The notes below the pieces were generated by a model. That model was not told the DNA's origin and did not search any database. It saw only the letters and a list, made by a program, of their open reading frames with translations. Shown one piece after another: positions 36,619 to 45,237 of a stretch of DNA of 64,000 nt; the first letter of the stretch is position 1, and each line of letters opens with the position of its first letter. Where the stretch lies: assembly GCF_035984545.1 (NCBI RefSeq), contig NZ_JAXCHP010000001.1, forward strand, positions 4,163,008 through 4,227,007. The letters are read 5' to 3'. The position numbers and the translations under genes were made by a program. Origin of the DNA: Cryobacterium sp. GrIS_2_6. GTDB taxonomy: Bacteria; Actinomycetota; Actinomycetes; Actinomycetales; Microbacteriaceae.

Positions 36619-39245
36619 CCAGGCGGCTGTGGCACATCATCACCGGCATCCTCGTTCCGGCGTGGCTGTTCCTCGCCCTCGTGGTGGTGATCGTGCATCG
36701 GTTCCTTCCGGTCGCGCCCTGGCTGATGGTGCACCTGCTGCTGCTCGGTGCCGTCAGCAGCGCGGTCCTGATCTGGAGCCAGCACTTTGCAGACACGCTG
36801 CTCCGGCACCCGGCTCCCGGCGGCCGCGTCTCCCTCGGCTGGCGCCTCGCGGCCCACACCGTCGGAGCCATGCTCGTGATCACCGGCATGATCGGCGGCT
36901 GGTGGCCCATCGTCCTCTCCGGTGGCATCCTCGTCGGCGCGAACGCGCTTGCGCACGCGACGATCCTTGCCGTGCAGTCCCGCGGCGCGCTGCCGTCCCG
37001 GTTCGCGCCACTCGTTCGCTACTACGTCGCGGCCGGAGCGTGCCTCGCCATCGGGGTGACCCTCGGCGTCCTGATGGCGCGCATGGACGACTCGGAGGAC
37101 AGCTACGCGCGCCTCTTCATCGGGCACATCGGACTCAACCTGCTCGGCTGGGTCGGCCTGACTGTGATCGGGACGGTCGCCCTGCTGTGGCCGACCATCC
37201 TGCACGTGCGGGTCGCCGACGGCACCCGCGCGGCGGCGCGGTGGACCCTTCCCCTCTTCCTCGCCGGCCTCGCCGTGCTCGGCCTTGGCTGCCTGCTCGG
37301 GGAACGACTCCTCGTGGGCCTCGGCGTGCTCGCCTATCTCGCCGGGCTTGCGAGGGTGCTCGCCGACATTCTGCGCTACGGGAGGGTCGCGCCGGCCGTG
37401 ACGTTCGCTGGCTGGAGCATCGGCAGCGCCCTCGCCTGGTTCACCCTGTGCACGGCTGGCTTCGGCCTGCTCGTCAGCACCGCCTCCAGCTGGACCGTCG
37501 CCGCCGATTGGATCGAACAGCTCATCCTCGCCTTTCTGGTCGGATTTGCCGCGCAGGTCCTGCTCGGCGCGCTGACATATCTGCTGCCGGTCGTTCTCGG
37601 CGGCGGCCCGCGCGTCTCGAAGGCGACCAGCCGCGAATTGGAGCGAGGTGCGCTGTTCCGGGTCGTCGTCGTCAATGGCGGTCTCGTGATTTATCTCCTC
37701 CCGGTCCCGAGTCTCGTGAAGGTCGCGGTTTCCCTCCTCGTCGTCGCCACTCTGGCCTCGTTCCTGATCCTGATGATCCGGGCGCTCAAGACCAACCGTG
37801 TGCTGCGCAGCTCAACGGATGTTGTCGCCCCGGTTTCCGCGCCCATCCCCGGTGCCGGCCCGGTGCACCCGCGGCGCACCGGGTCGGTCGTCGTAGCGGC
37901 CGGCGCGCTCCTTCTCGCCATAACGATTGGGGTGGCCATGGAGCCCGCCTCCCTCGGTGTGGCCGGCGGGCTTGCAATCACGTCCGTGCCCACGACCGGT
38001 CACACAACGACGATCGACGTGGCCATGGCCGGGATGAGGTTCAGCCCGGACTCCGTATCTGTCCCGGTCGGTGACACGCTCGTGATCAACCTGACCAACG
38101 CGGACGACCGGGTGCACAACCTGGTCCTGGACACTGGCGTCACCTCCGGTTCAGTCAGTCCGGGAACGACCGCCGTCGTCAACGCCGGAGTCGTCGGCAC
38201 AGCCATCAGCGGCTGGTGCTCGATCGCTGGCCACAAGCAGCTTGGAATGGTCTTCGCGATCGTCGTTACGGGGGCGGCGGCCGCGGGGACCGAGCAAGGT
38301 GGCATGGACATGAGCGGCGGTACCGGGTCGGGGTCCGGAGCGAGGGCGGCGCCATCCGCTGCGGATGACGTGGATCTGATGAAGAAACCCGCCGCCGACT
38401 TTGTCGCTCGCGATGCCAGGCTCACACCAGCATCCGCGGAGACCGTGCACACCCTCACGCTCACGGCGACCAACGTCCAGACGGAGGTCTCGCCGGGCGT
38501 GCAGCAGACCCTGTGGACCTACAACGGGACTGCGCCGGGACCGACCCTGCACGGGCGCGTCGGTGACGTCTTCGTGATCACCTTTGTCAACGGCGGAACC
38601 ATCGACCACTCGATCGACTTCCACGCCGGCAGTCTCGCCCCGGACCGACCGATGCGCACCATCATGCCCGGGGAGAGCCTGACGTACCGGTTCACGGCCT
38701 CACGGTCCGGGATCTGGCTCTACCACTGCTCGACAATGCCGATGTCGGCGCACATCGCGAACGGTATGTTCGGGGCCGTGATCATCGATCCGCCGGGTCT
38801 TGCCCCCGTTTCGGCGGAGTACGTCCTAGTGCAGTCTGAGTTCTACCTCGGGGCGCAGGGCGCGGAGGTAGACGCGGCGCGGGTCGCAACGCAACAGCCC
38901 GATCTGCTCGCCTTCAACGGGTATGCCAACCAGTACGTCGACCGGCCGCTCATCGCCCGGGTTGGCGACAGGGTGCGCGTGTGGGTGCTCGACGCCGGAC
39001 CCAATGTTGGCAGTTCTTTCCACGTCGTCGGCGGCCAGTTCGACTCGGTCTTCAAGGAGGGCGACTACCTGTTACGCGCTGGCGGCAGTACCGGTACCGG
39101 TGGTGCGCAAGTGCTGGATCTCGCCGCTGCGCAGGGAGGATTTGTGGAGCTCAGCTTTCCGGAATCCGGGCACTACTCATTTGTCAGCCATGTGATGTCG
39201 GACGCAGAAAAGGGCGCTCGTGGCATCTTCGACGTGACCCCGTGA
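36615..39245 (+). CDS. nirK: Membrane-anchored copper nitrite reductase with extra cupredoxin domain
   Basis: An 876-aa three-part protein reducing nitrite to NO outside the membrane. Residues 1 to about 430 form some eleven membrane helices. A cupredoxin follows with type 1 copper ligands H501, C535, H540 and M545. The C-terminal NirK has type 1 ligands H665, C705, H713 and M718, type 2 ligands H670, H704 and H859, and catalytic D668 and H803 (in HSIDFHAG, YHCSTMPM, SSFHVVGG and FVSHVM). All catalytic positions are present. The upstream membrane gene overlaps it. The fused membrane part and extra cupredoxin suggest direct electron input from the quinone or cytochrome pool (inference). Confidence 0.88.
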   Translation: MTRRLWHIITGILVPAWLFLALVVVIVHRFLPVAPWLMVHLLLLGAVSSAVLIWSQHFADTLLRHPAPGGRVSLGWRLAAHTVGAMLVITGMIGGWWPIVLSGGILVGANALAHATILAVQSRGALPSRFAPLVRYYVAAGACLAIGVTLGVLMARMDDSEDSYARLFIGHIGLNLLGWVGLTVIGTVALLWPTILHVRVADGTRAAARWTLPLFLAGLAVLGLGCLLGERLLVGLGVLAYLAGLARVLADILRYGRVAPAVTFAGWSIGSALAWFTLCTAGFGLLVSTASSWTVAADWIEQLILAFLVGFAAQVLLGALTYLLPVVLGGGPRVSKATSRELERGALFRVVVVNGGLVIYLLPVPSLVKVAVSLLVVATLASFLILMIRALKTNRVLRSSTDVVAPVSAPIPGAGPVHPRRTGSVVVAAGALLLAITIGVAMEPASLGVAGGLAITSVPTTGHTTTIDVAMAGMRFSPDSVSVPVGDTLVINLTNADDRVHNLVLDTGVTSGSVSPGTTAVVNAGVVGTAISGWCSIAGHKQLGMVFAIVVTGAAAAGTEQGGMDMSGGTGSGSGARAAPSAADDVDLMKKPAADFVARDARLTPASAETVHTLTLTATNVQTEVSPGVQQTLWTYNGTAPGPTLHGRVGDVFVITFVNGGTIDHSIDFHAGSLAPDRPMRTIMPGESLTYRFTASRSGIWLYHCSTMPMSAHIANGMFGAVIIDPPGLAPVSAEYVLVQSEFYLGAQGAEVDAARVATQQPDLLAFNGYANQYVDRPLIARVGDRVRVWVLDAGPNVGSSFHVVGGQFDSVFKEGDYLLRAGGSTGTGGAQVLDLAAAQGGFVELSFPESGHYSFVSHVMSDAEKGARGIFDVTP

Positions 39246-39537
39246 CGGTGGCCTGAAACCCCCGGGAATCAGCCCCATACGGCGTGTCGCGGCTCAGGGC
39301 GAAAAGGATTCGCAGGTGTTTTCCGAGCGCCAAGTATCAATTTTTGGGCGAACTGTCAGGTATTTCTCTCGCTACTACGATGCGCAGGAATGAGCACGCC
39401 GAATTAAAATGATTTCCACCCGTTTAAATGAATGATAGTTTTTCCCCACCTCGCGTGACCCATTCGGGGGAAGAAGCGCGGTCGCTGTGTTCTGGCACCG
39501 ATCGACCTTGAACCAGGCAACAGCGAGAGGGGCCGTC
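39246..39537. other. Intergenic region upstream of norZ
   Basis: About 290 bp without a gene. It contains AT-rich text (TTAAAATGATTTCC, TTTAAATGAATGATAG) likely to hold the norZ promoter. No FNR-type TTGAT-N4-ATCAA box and no strong palindrome are seen. Confidence 0.4.
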
Positions 39538-41964
39538 TTGGTCCAACTGAAATCCAGCGCCCGAAGAATTCGCTCCGAGCTCATGGTGTCCAAAGGCTGG
39601 TTGCAGGGCGTCGCCCTCGTAATGATCTTTGGATTCGCCGTCATGGGATTCCTCGCCATGATGACCTACACCGATTCCATGCCCCAGCCCAAGCAGGTCA
39701 TCGACAAGCAGGGCGCGGTCGTCTTTACGGGAGCGGAGATCACCGCCGGACAGCAGATTTTCGTGCAGCGCGGTCTGCAGGAGTTCGGCTCGATTGTCGG
39801 GCACGGCGGATATCTCGGTCCGGACTACACAGCCGACTACCTCCGAAGGTCCTCGACCTTCGTTCTGGATGCGCTCACGGCCTCGGGCATTCAGGACCCC
39901 CACGGCGCCCTCGTAACGATGATGCGCACCAATCGCTACGAGCCAGCAACGGGAAGCCTGATCTTCACCGACCTTCAGATCAGCGCCTTCGAGGCCGTCA
40001 AGAAGCACTACGCCGACTTCTTCGGCACCCCGACCACCCAAAACGGGTTGATCCCGAAGATGATCACCGACCCAGCCGAGATCCACGAGCTCACGGCTTT
40101 CTTCGCCTGGACATCCTGGGGGGCTGCGGCCGAACGACCGGGGCACAACTACTCGTACACCAACAACTGGCCCGCAGAGAAGCTCGTCGACAACGGTCCG
40201 ACCGCAGACATCATCGTCTGGAGCGGGCTCTCACTCGTTTCCCTCATGGTTGCCCTCGGTGCACTCTTTGCTTTGTATGGCCGCTGGAGCAAACGGATGG
40301 GCTGGCAGCATGGCGAGGAGACCCCGCCGCTCTCCTTCCGACAGCCGGGCGACGTCGCCGTCACGCCTGCTCAGTCGGCAACAGCTTGGTTTTTCTTCGT
40401 GGTCGCCTTGATGTTCCTCGCCCAGGCCTTCCTCGGCGCGGCCGTGGAGCACTACCGGGTCGACCTCACGAGCTTCTTTGGCATCGACCTCGCCCAGCTG
40501 CTGCCGATCAACCTAGCGAGGACCTGGCATGTGCAACTGTCCCTGCTCTGGACGGCCGCCTCGTTCCTTGCGGCCGGCATCTTCCTCGCGCCGTACATCT
40601 CGGGTCATGAACCGAAACGGCAGCACTGGCTTGCGTACATCCTTCTCGGCGCTCTCGCCCTGGTCGTGGCCGGCTCTCTCGCGGGCGAAGCGCTCAGCAT
40701 CTTCGGCGTCTCCGCTGCCAAGGACTCACCGTTCTGGGGTATGCAGTGGGAGTACATCGACCTGCCCAAATTCTGGCAGGGTCTTCTCACTGTCGGGCTG
40801 TTCCTCTGGATCGCGATCATCTACCGCGGTATCCGCGCGCGCCTCAAGTCCGAACACCGATTCAACCTGCCGTGGCTCTTCTTCTACTCCGGACTCGCCA
40901 TCCCGGCGTTCTACGCCGTCGGGATGCTGGCAGGAAGCGAAGTGACGCTGAGCGTCGCCGAGTTCTGGCGTTTCTGGGTCGTGCATCTCTGGGTGGAGGA
41001 CTTCCTCGAGCTTTTCACGACCGTCATGGTCGCCTACATCTTTGTCATGCTCGGCGTCGTGCACCGCCGGATCGCGATGCAGATCATCCTGCTTGACGTC
41101 ATCCTTTATTCCGCCGGCGGAATCCTCGGGACGATGCACCACCTGTACTTCTCGGGCACCCCCGTCGAACACATGGCATTGGGAGCGTTCTTTTCCGCGC
41201 TCGAGGTGATCCCGCTGACGTTCCTGACCGTCGAGGCGTGGAGCTTCCTGCAACTGGGCGCACGCCAGCAATCCCGAAGCGCAGCTCCGTTCCCGCACCG
41301 CTGGTCGGTCATGTTCCTGGTCGCCGTCGGCTTCTGGAACTTCCTGGGAGCTGGCGTCTTCGGCTTCCTGATCAACCTGCCGATCGTCTCGTACTACGAG
41401 ATCGGCACGGCTCTCACCGCGAACCACGCCCACGCGTCGATGATGGGTGTCTACGGCATGATGGGCGTGGGCCTGTCTCTGTTCGCGCTGCGGTACCTGA
41501 TCCCGGCCAACCGTTGGCCGGACCGGCTCGCCAAAATTTCGTTCTGGTCGCTCAACGTCGGCCTGGCCTGGATGACTTTCGCTACGCTCCTGCCGCTCGG
41601 CGTGCTGCAGTTGTGGCACTCCGTCAATGACGGTTATTTCGAAGCCCGCAGCATGAACTTCATCACCGGCACCGGCAACACGGTCCTGGAATGGCTGCGA
41701 ATGCCCGGCGATTTGGTCTTCATCTTCGGCGGGGTTGTACCCTTCGTCTGGATCGCCTGGCTCGGAGTGCGATACCGGATCAAGGGAACCACACAGGACG
41801 TCCCCATGGAGGCCCTGTTCGTCGAGACCCAACTCGTCGGTTCCACGGTGGCCAGGGGCACAGATGCCATCACAGACGTCTCCTCAGGACCCGGGTACGG
41901 CACGGGCTACGGCAGCCGTGCAGGTGAACGGGACGGTGACACGCGTCCAGACGGGGGTATGTGA
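39538..41964 (+). CDS. norZ: Quinol-dependent nitric oxide reductase
   Basis: Single-subunit qNOR (808 aa) reducing 2 NO to N2O with quinol as donor. The N-terminal extension contains a soluble periplasmic-like domain (TAGQQIFVQRGLQEFGSIVG), followed by twelve or so helices. Haem and FeB ligands lie in LARTWHVQLSLLWTAASF, VVHLWVEDFLELFTTVM, LGTMHHLYFSG and TANHAHASMMGVYG. TTG 39538 is preferred because GAGAGGGG precedes it; GTG 39487 and ATG 39583 are alternatives. The stop shares one base with the next ATG, so the following membrane protein is co-translated. It removes the NO made by NirK. Confidence 0.92.
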   Translation: MVQLKSSARRIRSELMVSKGWLQGVALVMIFGFAVMGFLAMMTYTDSMPQPKQVIDKQGAVVFTGAEITAGQQIFVQRGLQEFGSIVGHGGYLGPDYTADYLRRSSTFVLDALTASGIQDPHGALVTMMRTNRYEPATGSLIFTDLQISAFEAVKKHYADFFGTPTTQNGLIPKMITDPAEIHELTAFFAWTSWGAAAERPGHNYSYTNNWPAEKLVDNGPTADIIVWSGLSLVSLMVALGALFALYGRWSKRMGWQHGEETPPLSFRQPGDVAVTPAQSATAWFFFVVALMFLAQAFLGAAVEHYRVDLTSFFGIDLAQLLPINLARTWHVQLSLLWTAASFLAAGIFLAPYISGHEPKRQHWLAYILLGALALVVAGSLAGEALSIFGVSAAKDSPFWGMQWEYIDLPKFWQGLLTVGLFLWIAIIYRGIRARLKSEHRFNLPWLFFYSGLAIPAFYAVGMLAGSEVTLSVAEFWRFWVVHLWVEDFLELFTTVMVAYIFVMLGVVHRRIAMQIILLDVILYSAGGILGTMHHLYFSGTPVEHMALGAFFSALEVIPLTFLTVEAWSFLQLGARQQSRSAAPFPHRWSVMFLVAVGFWNFLGAGVFGFLINLPIVSYYEIGTALTANHAHASMMGVYGMMGVGLSLFALRYLIPANRWPDRLAKISFWSLNVGLAWMTFATLLPLGVLQLWHSVNDGYFEARSMNFITGTGNTVLEWLRMPGDLVFIFGGVVPFVWIAWLGVRYRIKGTTQDVPMEALFVETQLVGSTVARGTDAITDVSSGPGYGTGYGSRAGERDGDTRPDGGM

Positions 41965-42623
41965 TGGAGCAGGTCAATCCCGACGTCTGGTTCGCGCTCG
42001 GATACGGCAGCTTCCTGCTGCTCGTTGCGCACGTGCTGGACGTGCTCGCCCGCCGCACTGCCGCGGCCACCACGAGCGCGCGCTCGGGTGGATTCGAGTA
42101 CCACGAGGGACATGACGCATGGACGTGCTCGGAGGACCAATGGCTCTGGCCGATCTCCTTTGACCCGGATAATCGGGTGACCCGGTACCGGGCTGCGCCC
42201 ACCGTGTGCAATCCCTGCCCGGTCAAGGACGACTGCACACCATCCCATGCCGGGAGGGAGATCGTGCGGAACATCGATTCCTGGCCAAGCTCTGAGGCGG
42301 AGCGATTCCACCGTGGCATAGCTTGCTCGGTTGTCGTCCTCGCCGTGGTCTGGCCGATCGCCGTCATGTTCCAGGGTCGCACCGGTCTCGAACTGGTGAT
42401 CCTGAGCGCTGCATCCGCGTTGATCGCTGGGTGCAGTTGGCGCCTGTGGTCGCACTTGCGGCGCGCCCCCGCCCGCTTCCCCGATCACCTCGCGGCCCTC
42501 GGGCTCGAGGAGAACGAGCAGCAGAAAGCAGCCATCTCTGCGACAGAGCTCGCCCGGCGCAGCGGCTACGGCAGCATCCGCAAGACCGGACCGCGGGCGG
42601 TCCCCGAAAAGGAAGTCCGATGA
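41964..42623 (+). CDS. Membrane protein with WhiB-like cysteine motif, in the nor operon
   Basis: A 219-aa protein starting at ATG 41964, overlapping the norZ stop by one base. Topology: one helix near residues 9-28, a soluble segment of about 85 residues, then two closely spaced helices (about 118-155) and a polar tail. The soluble segment has C55-x26-C82-x2-C85-x5-C91, the cysteine spacing of the WhiB [4Fe-4S] family, and VCNPCPVKDDC reads like the WhiB core. WhiB clusters react with NO, and this gene is next to a NO reductase. No typical WhiB DNA-binding tail (GVWGG turn) is present. A NO-responsive or electron-transfer role is inferred. The stop overlaps the SPFH gene start. Confidence 0.7.
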   Translation: MEQVNPDVWFALGYGSFLLLVAHVLDVLARRTAAATTSARSGGFEYHEGHDAWTCSEDQWLWPISFDPDNRVTRYRAAPTVCNPCPVKDDCTPSHAGREIVRNIDSWPSSEAERFHRGIACSVVVLAVVWPIAVMFQGRTGLELVILSAASALIAGCSWRLWSHLRRAPARFPDHLAALGLEENEQQKAAISATELARRSGYGSIRKTGPRAVPEKEVR

Positions 42624-43456
42624 TGGGAATACTCGTTTCGATCGGTGTCGTCGTCCTCGTGGTTGTAATTTGGCTGGCTGCGTCGTTCAAGGTCTTGCAG
42701 GAGTACGAACGCGGCGTCGCCTTCCGTTTCGGACGTTTAGGGCGGCTGCGCGAACCTGGCGTGCAGATGATTTACCTCGGCCTGGACAGGATGGTGCGAG
42801 TCGACCTGCGCATCGTCACCCTGACAATCCCGCCGCAGGATGTCATCACCAAGGACAACGTGCCTGCCCGGGTCAACGCCGTCGTGCTCTTCCAAGTCAC
42901 CGACCCGGTCAGATCGGTGATGGCGGTCGCGAATCATGCGGTCGCCACCTCCCAGATGGCGCAGACAACGCTGCGATCCGTCGTCGGGCGTGCCGACCTC
43001 GACACCCTGCTGGCGCATCGTGCCGACCTGAACGAAGATCTCGCCAGGAGCATCAACGCACAGACTGAGCCGTGGGGAGTTGAGGTCAAGGTCGTCGAGA
43101 TCAAGGACGTTGAAATTCCCCAGGCGATGCAACGGGCGATGGCGCGCGAGGCAGAAGCCGAGCGGGAACGTCGGGCGAAGATTATCAACGCTCACGGCGA
43201 ACTACAGGCCTCCGAAGAGCTCGGCCAGGCCGCGGAGATTCTCAGCCGCAACCCGGCCTCGCTTCAACTGCGCTACCTGCAGACCCTGCTCGAGCTCGGC
43301 GCAGACCACAACTCGACAGTCGTGTTCCCCCTTCCGATGGACATCATCGGGCCGTTCCTCAAAAAAGTCCCGCAGCTGCTGGACCAAACGAAGCCCGGGC
43401 AGACGGCCCAGCCTCCTGCCGACGAACAGAAGACGGATGTAACCAACAATGAATGA
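42620..43456 (+). CDS. SPFH/stomatin-like (slipin) protein
   Basis: A 278-aa protein with one N-terminal membrane helix (ILVSIGVVVLVVVIWLAA), then an SPFH domain: VLQEYERGVAFRFGRLG, LRIVTLTIPPQDVITKDNVP and RSVVGRADLDTLLAHR. A helical, charged C-terminal segment (REAEAERERRAKIINAHGEL) allows oligomerisation. Such proteins scaffold membrane complexes. ATG 42620 overlaps the preceding stop, so the product is tied to the norZ operon and may organise the NO reductase (inference). Confidence 0.88.
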   Translation: MMGILVSIGVVVLVVVIWLAASFKVLQEYERGVAFRFGRLGRLREPGVQMIYLGLDRMVRVDLRIVTLTIPPQDVITKDNVPARVNAVVLFQVTDPVRSVMAVANHAVATSQMAQTTLRSVVGRADLDTLLAHRADLNEDLARSINAQTEPWGVEVKVVEIKDVEIPQAMQRAMAREAEAERERRAKIINAHGELQASEELGQAAEILSRNPASLQLRYLQTLLELGADHNSTVVFPLPMDIIGPFLKKVPQLLDQTKPGQTAQPPADEQKTDVTNNE

Positions 43457-43739
43457 TGCGTCAGCACACGACGGCCGAGCCACGCACGTGCCCGCGATGG
43501 GCTCGGCGCACGAGAGGACCCTCAGTATCCGCCTGATGATGACGGGGGTGCTTGTGGGGCTCTTTGGACCCATAGGCGGGTTCCTCGGCGGTGGAATCGT
43601 GAGCGCCGAGACCACGATCGTGGGACTCGAGCCCCTCTTCGTCTGGCTGTTCTTCGGGATGATCGTCGGAGGTGTCGGAGTTGCGATCGGCATCCTGGGC
43701 GCCCTGCGCTGGGTCCGAGGGAACCACCACCTCGATTAG
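43449..43739 (+). CDS. Small membrane protein, last gene of the nor operon
   Basis: A 96-aa protein with two membrane helices (MTGVLVGLFGPIGGFLGGGI and PLFVWLFFGMIVGGVGVAIG). Its ATG at 43449 overlaps the end of the SPFH gene, and a strong hairpin 180 bp downstream ends the operon. The glycine-rich first helix suggests tight packing with a partner. No family is recognised. Confidence 0.7.
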   Translation: MNDASAHDGRATHVPAMGSAHERTLSIRLMMTGVLVGLFGPIGGFLGGGIVSAETTIVGLEPLFVWLFFGMIVGGVGVAIGILGALRWVRGNHHLD

Positions 43740-43921
43740 TGCGGCGCAGCAGGCTGCGAACCACCGCCCCGCGGAGACAAGCGACCTGCCCCCTGGCGGT
43801 ATTTTTCAGGCTCTCTCAGGATCGAATACCTCGTCTTGGTCCGTCACGGTCGCCGCGGCCACTACGTACGGCGCGGCGATCGTCGTTAAGGCCAAGGACC
43901 AGGACGCTGGACAGGCGCAGG

Positions 43922-43965
43922 AACGGCGTCAGCCGCCGGTATGGAAACCGGTAGCTGACGCCGTT
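43922..43965. terminator. Bidirectional terminator between the nor operon and the radical SAM gene
   Basis: AACGGCGTCAGC (43922-43933) pairs perfectly over 12 bp with GCTGACGCCGTT (43954-43965), with a smaller ACCGG-type inner pairing. It lies between two convergent genes. Confidence 0.85.
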
Positions 43966-43995
43966 TGCCGTGTGATTCCTCAGCGGGTCAGGGCC

Positions 43996-45162
43996 TCAGG
44001 CGGAAATGGTCTCGGAAGTTACGGGCTGGTAGCCGCAGCTCGGGTCCTCAGCGAGCGGATCGCCGGTGAGCGCGTAAGCGTGAGAGCGGGAGCCTCCGCA
44101 GACCGTGCGGAACTCGCAGCGCCCGCAGCGGCCGCCAAAGGTATCCGGGGTGCGCAACTCCTGGAGTAGCTGCGCCTCCCGGTAGATTTCGGGGAACGGC
44201 TGCTCGCGAACCGATCCGACGGACACTGGTAGGAATCCGCTCGGGTAGACCGCGCCGACGTGGTCGATGAAGGCGAAGCCGCGTCCGGAGTTGACGTCGA
44301 TCGGTGCACGCGGCTTCCGCCGCCGGGGTTCGTCGCCGGTCAGTAGCTTGTCGGTAGCGCTGCGCAGCTGTGCGCGCAGCGGACCAACCGGGAAGGCGGC
44401 ATCGAGGTCGGTCACGCCTGCGCGTTGGATGGCAACGCGTCGGTAATGCGGCGCCTCAGTCGTCTTGATCGCGACGAGCTCGGAAACATCATGCAGCCAG
44501 TGCAAAACCTCTTCGGCTTCGTCCGAGGTCAGGGCATTCAGGAGTTTTCCGCGTCCCGTGGGGACGAGAAAGAAGACGCTCCAGAGAGTTGTCCCGAGGT
44601 CGAGGACCGTCCTGAGGATCGCCGGCAGTTCGTGCACTGTGTCGCGGGTCACGGTTGTGTTGATCTGCAGGCGATACCCAACCTCGCGGACCATTCGCGC
44701 GGCGATCATCGTATCGTCGAAGACGCCGGTGACACCGCGGAAGGTGTCATGAGTGGCCGCGCAGGCACCGTCGAGCGAGAGAGATACCGCCTTCGCACCT
44801 GCCTCGTGCAGCTCAACGAGGACCTCGCGGGTGAGCCTCGGGGTGACCGAGGGGGAGAGGGCCATGCTCAACCCCAGGCTGGTGCCGTGTGCGACCAGCT
44901 CGGGCAGGTCAGGGCGTTCGAATGGATCGCCGCCGGTGAGGACGACAAGCGGGCGGGGCGTGCCGAACGACGCTAGATCGTCCAGGAGCTTTCTACCCTG
45001 GTCTGTGGTGAGTTCGAACGGATTGCGGGTGCGGATGGCATCCGCCCTGCAGTGGGTGCAGACGAGCTGGCAGGCTCGCGGGACCTCCCAGATCACGATG
45101 AAAGGCCGCTCGCCGGCATCATGGCGTAGGTGTCGGATGGCACGCACGGGGGTCTCGCTCAT
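43996..45162 (-). CDS. Radical SAM/SPASM protein
   Basis: A 388-aa radical SAM enzyme. The [4Fe-4S] motif C31-x3-C35-x2-C38 is in RACQLVCTHCRA, TGGDPFERPDLPELV is the SAM-binding GGDP region, and a C-terminal SPASM-like cysteine set lies in GGRCGRCEFRTVCGGSRSHA and DPSCGYQ. It resembles the haem-biosynthesis/NirJ-like and TIGR04053-type group often found beside nitrate or nitrite reduction genes; its reaction is not established from sequence. It is divergent from the first HTH regulator across 75 bp, which suggests regulation by that protein. Confidence 0.85.
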   Translation of the reverse strand: MSETPVRAIRHLRHDAGERPFIVIWEVPRACQLVCTHCRADAIRTRNPFELTTDQGRKLLDDLASFGTPRPLVVLTGGDPFERPDLPELVAHGTSLGLSMALSPSVTPRLTREVLVELHEAGAKAVSLSLDGACAATHDTFRGVTGVFDDTMIAARMVREVGYRLQINTTVTRDTVHELPAILRTVLDLGTTLWSVFFLVPTGRGKLLNALTSDEAEEVLHWLHDVSELVAIKTTEAPHYRRVAIQRAGVTDLDAAFPVGPLRAQLRSATDKLLTGDEPRRRKPRAPIDVNSGRGFAFIDHVGAVYPSGFLPVSVGSVREQPFPEIYREAQLLQELRTPDTFGGRCGRCEFRTVCGGSRSHAYALTGDPLAEDPSCGYQPVTSETISA

Positions 45163-45237
45163 GTGTTTCCTCGGTCCGGTCCGGCTTCAGTGCGCACCTC
45201 AGTTGTTTTTACCACACTTATAGGGAAAACTAGAGAC

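Noticed and set aside
36449..38074. 541-codon Arg/Pro-rich frame overlapping nirK in another frame
   Set aside because: It is extremely Arg-rich and low in complexity, and coding text is in the nirK frame with conserved copper ligands.
39246..39537. FNR/DNR-type box upstream of norZ
   Set aside because: No TTGAT-N4-ATCAA-like sequence is found; AT-rich segments alone do not support it.
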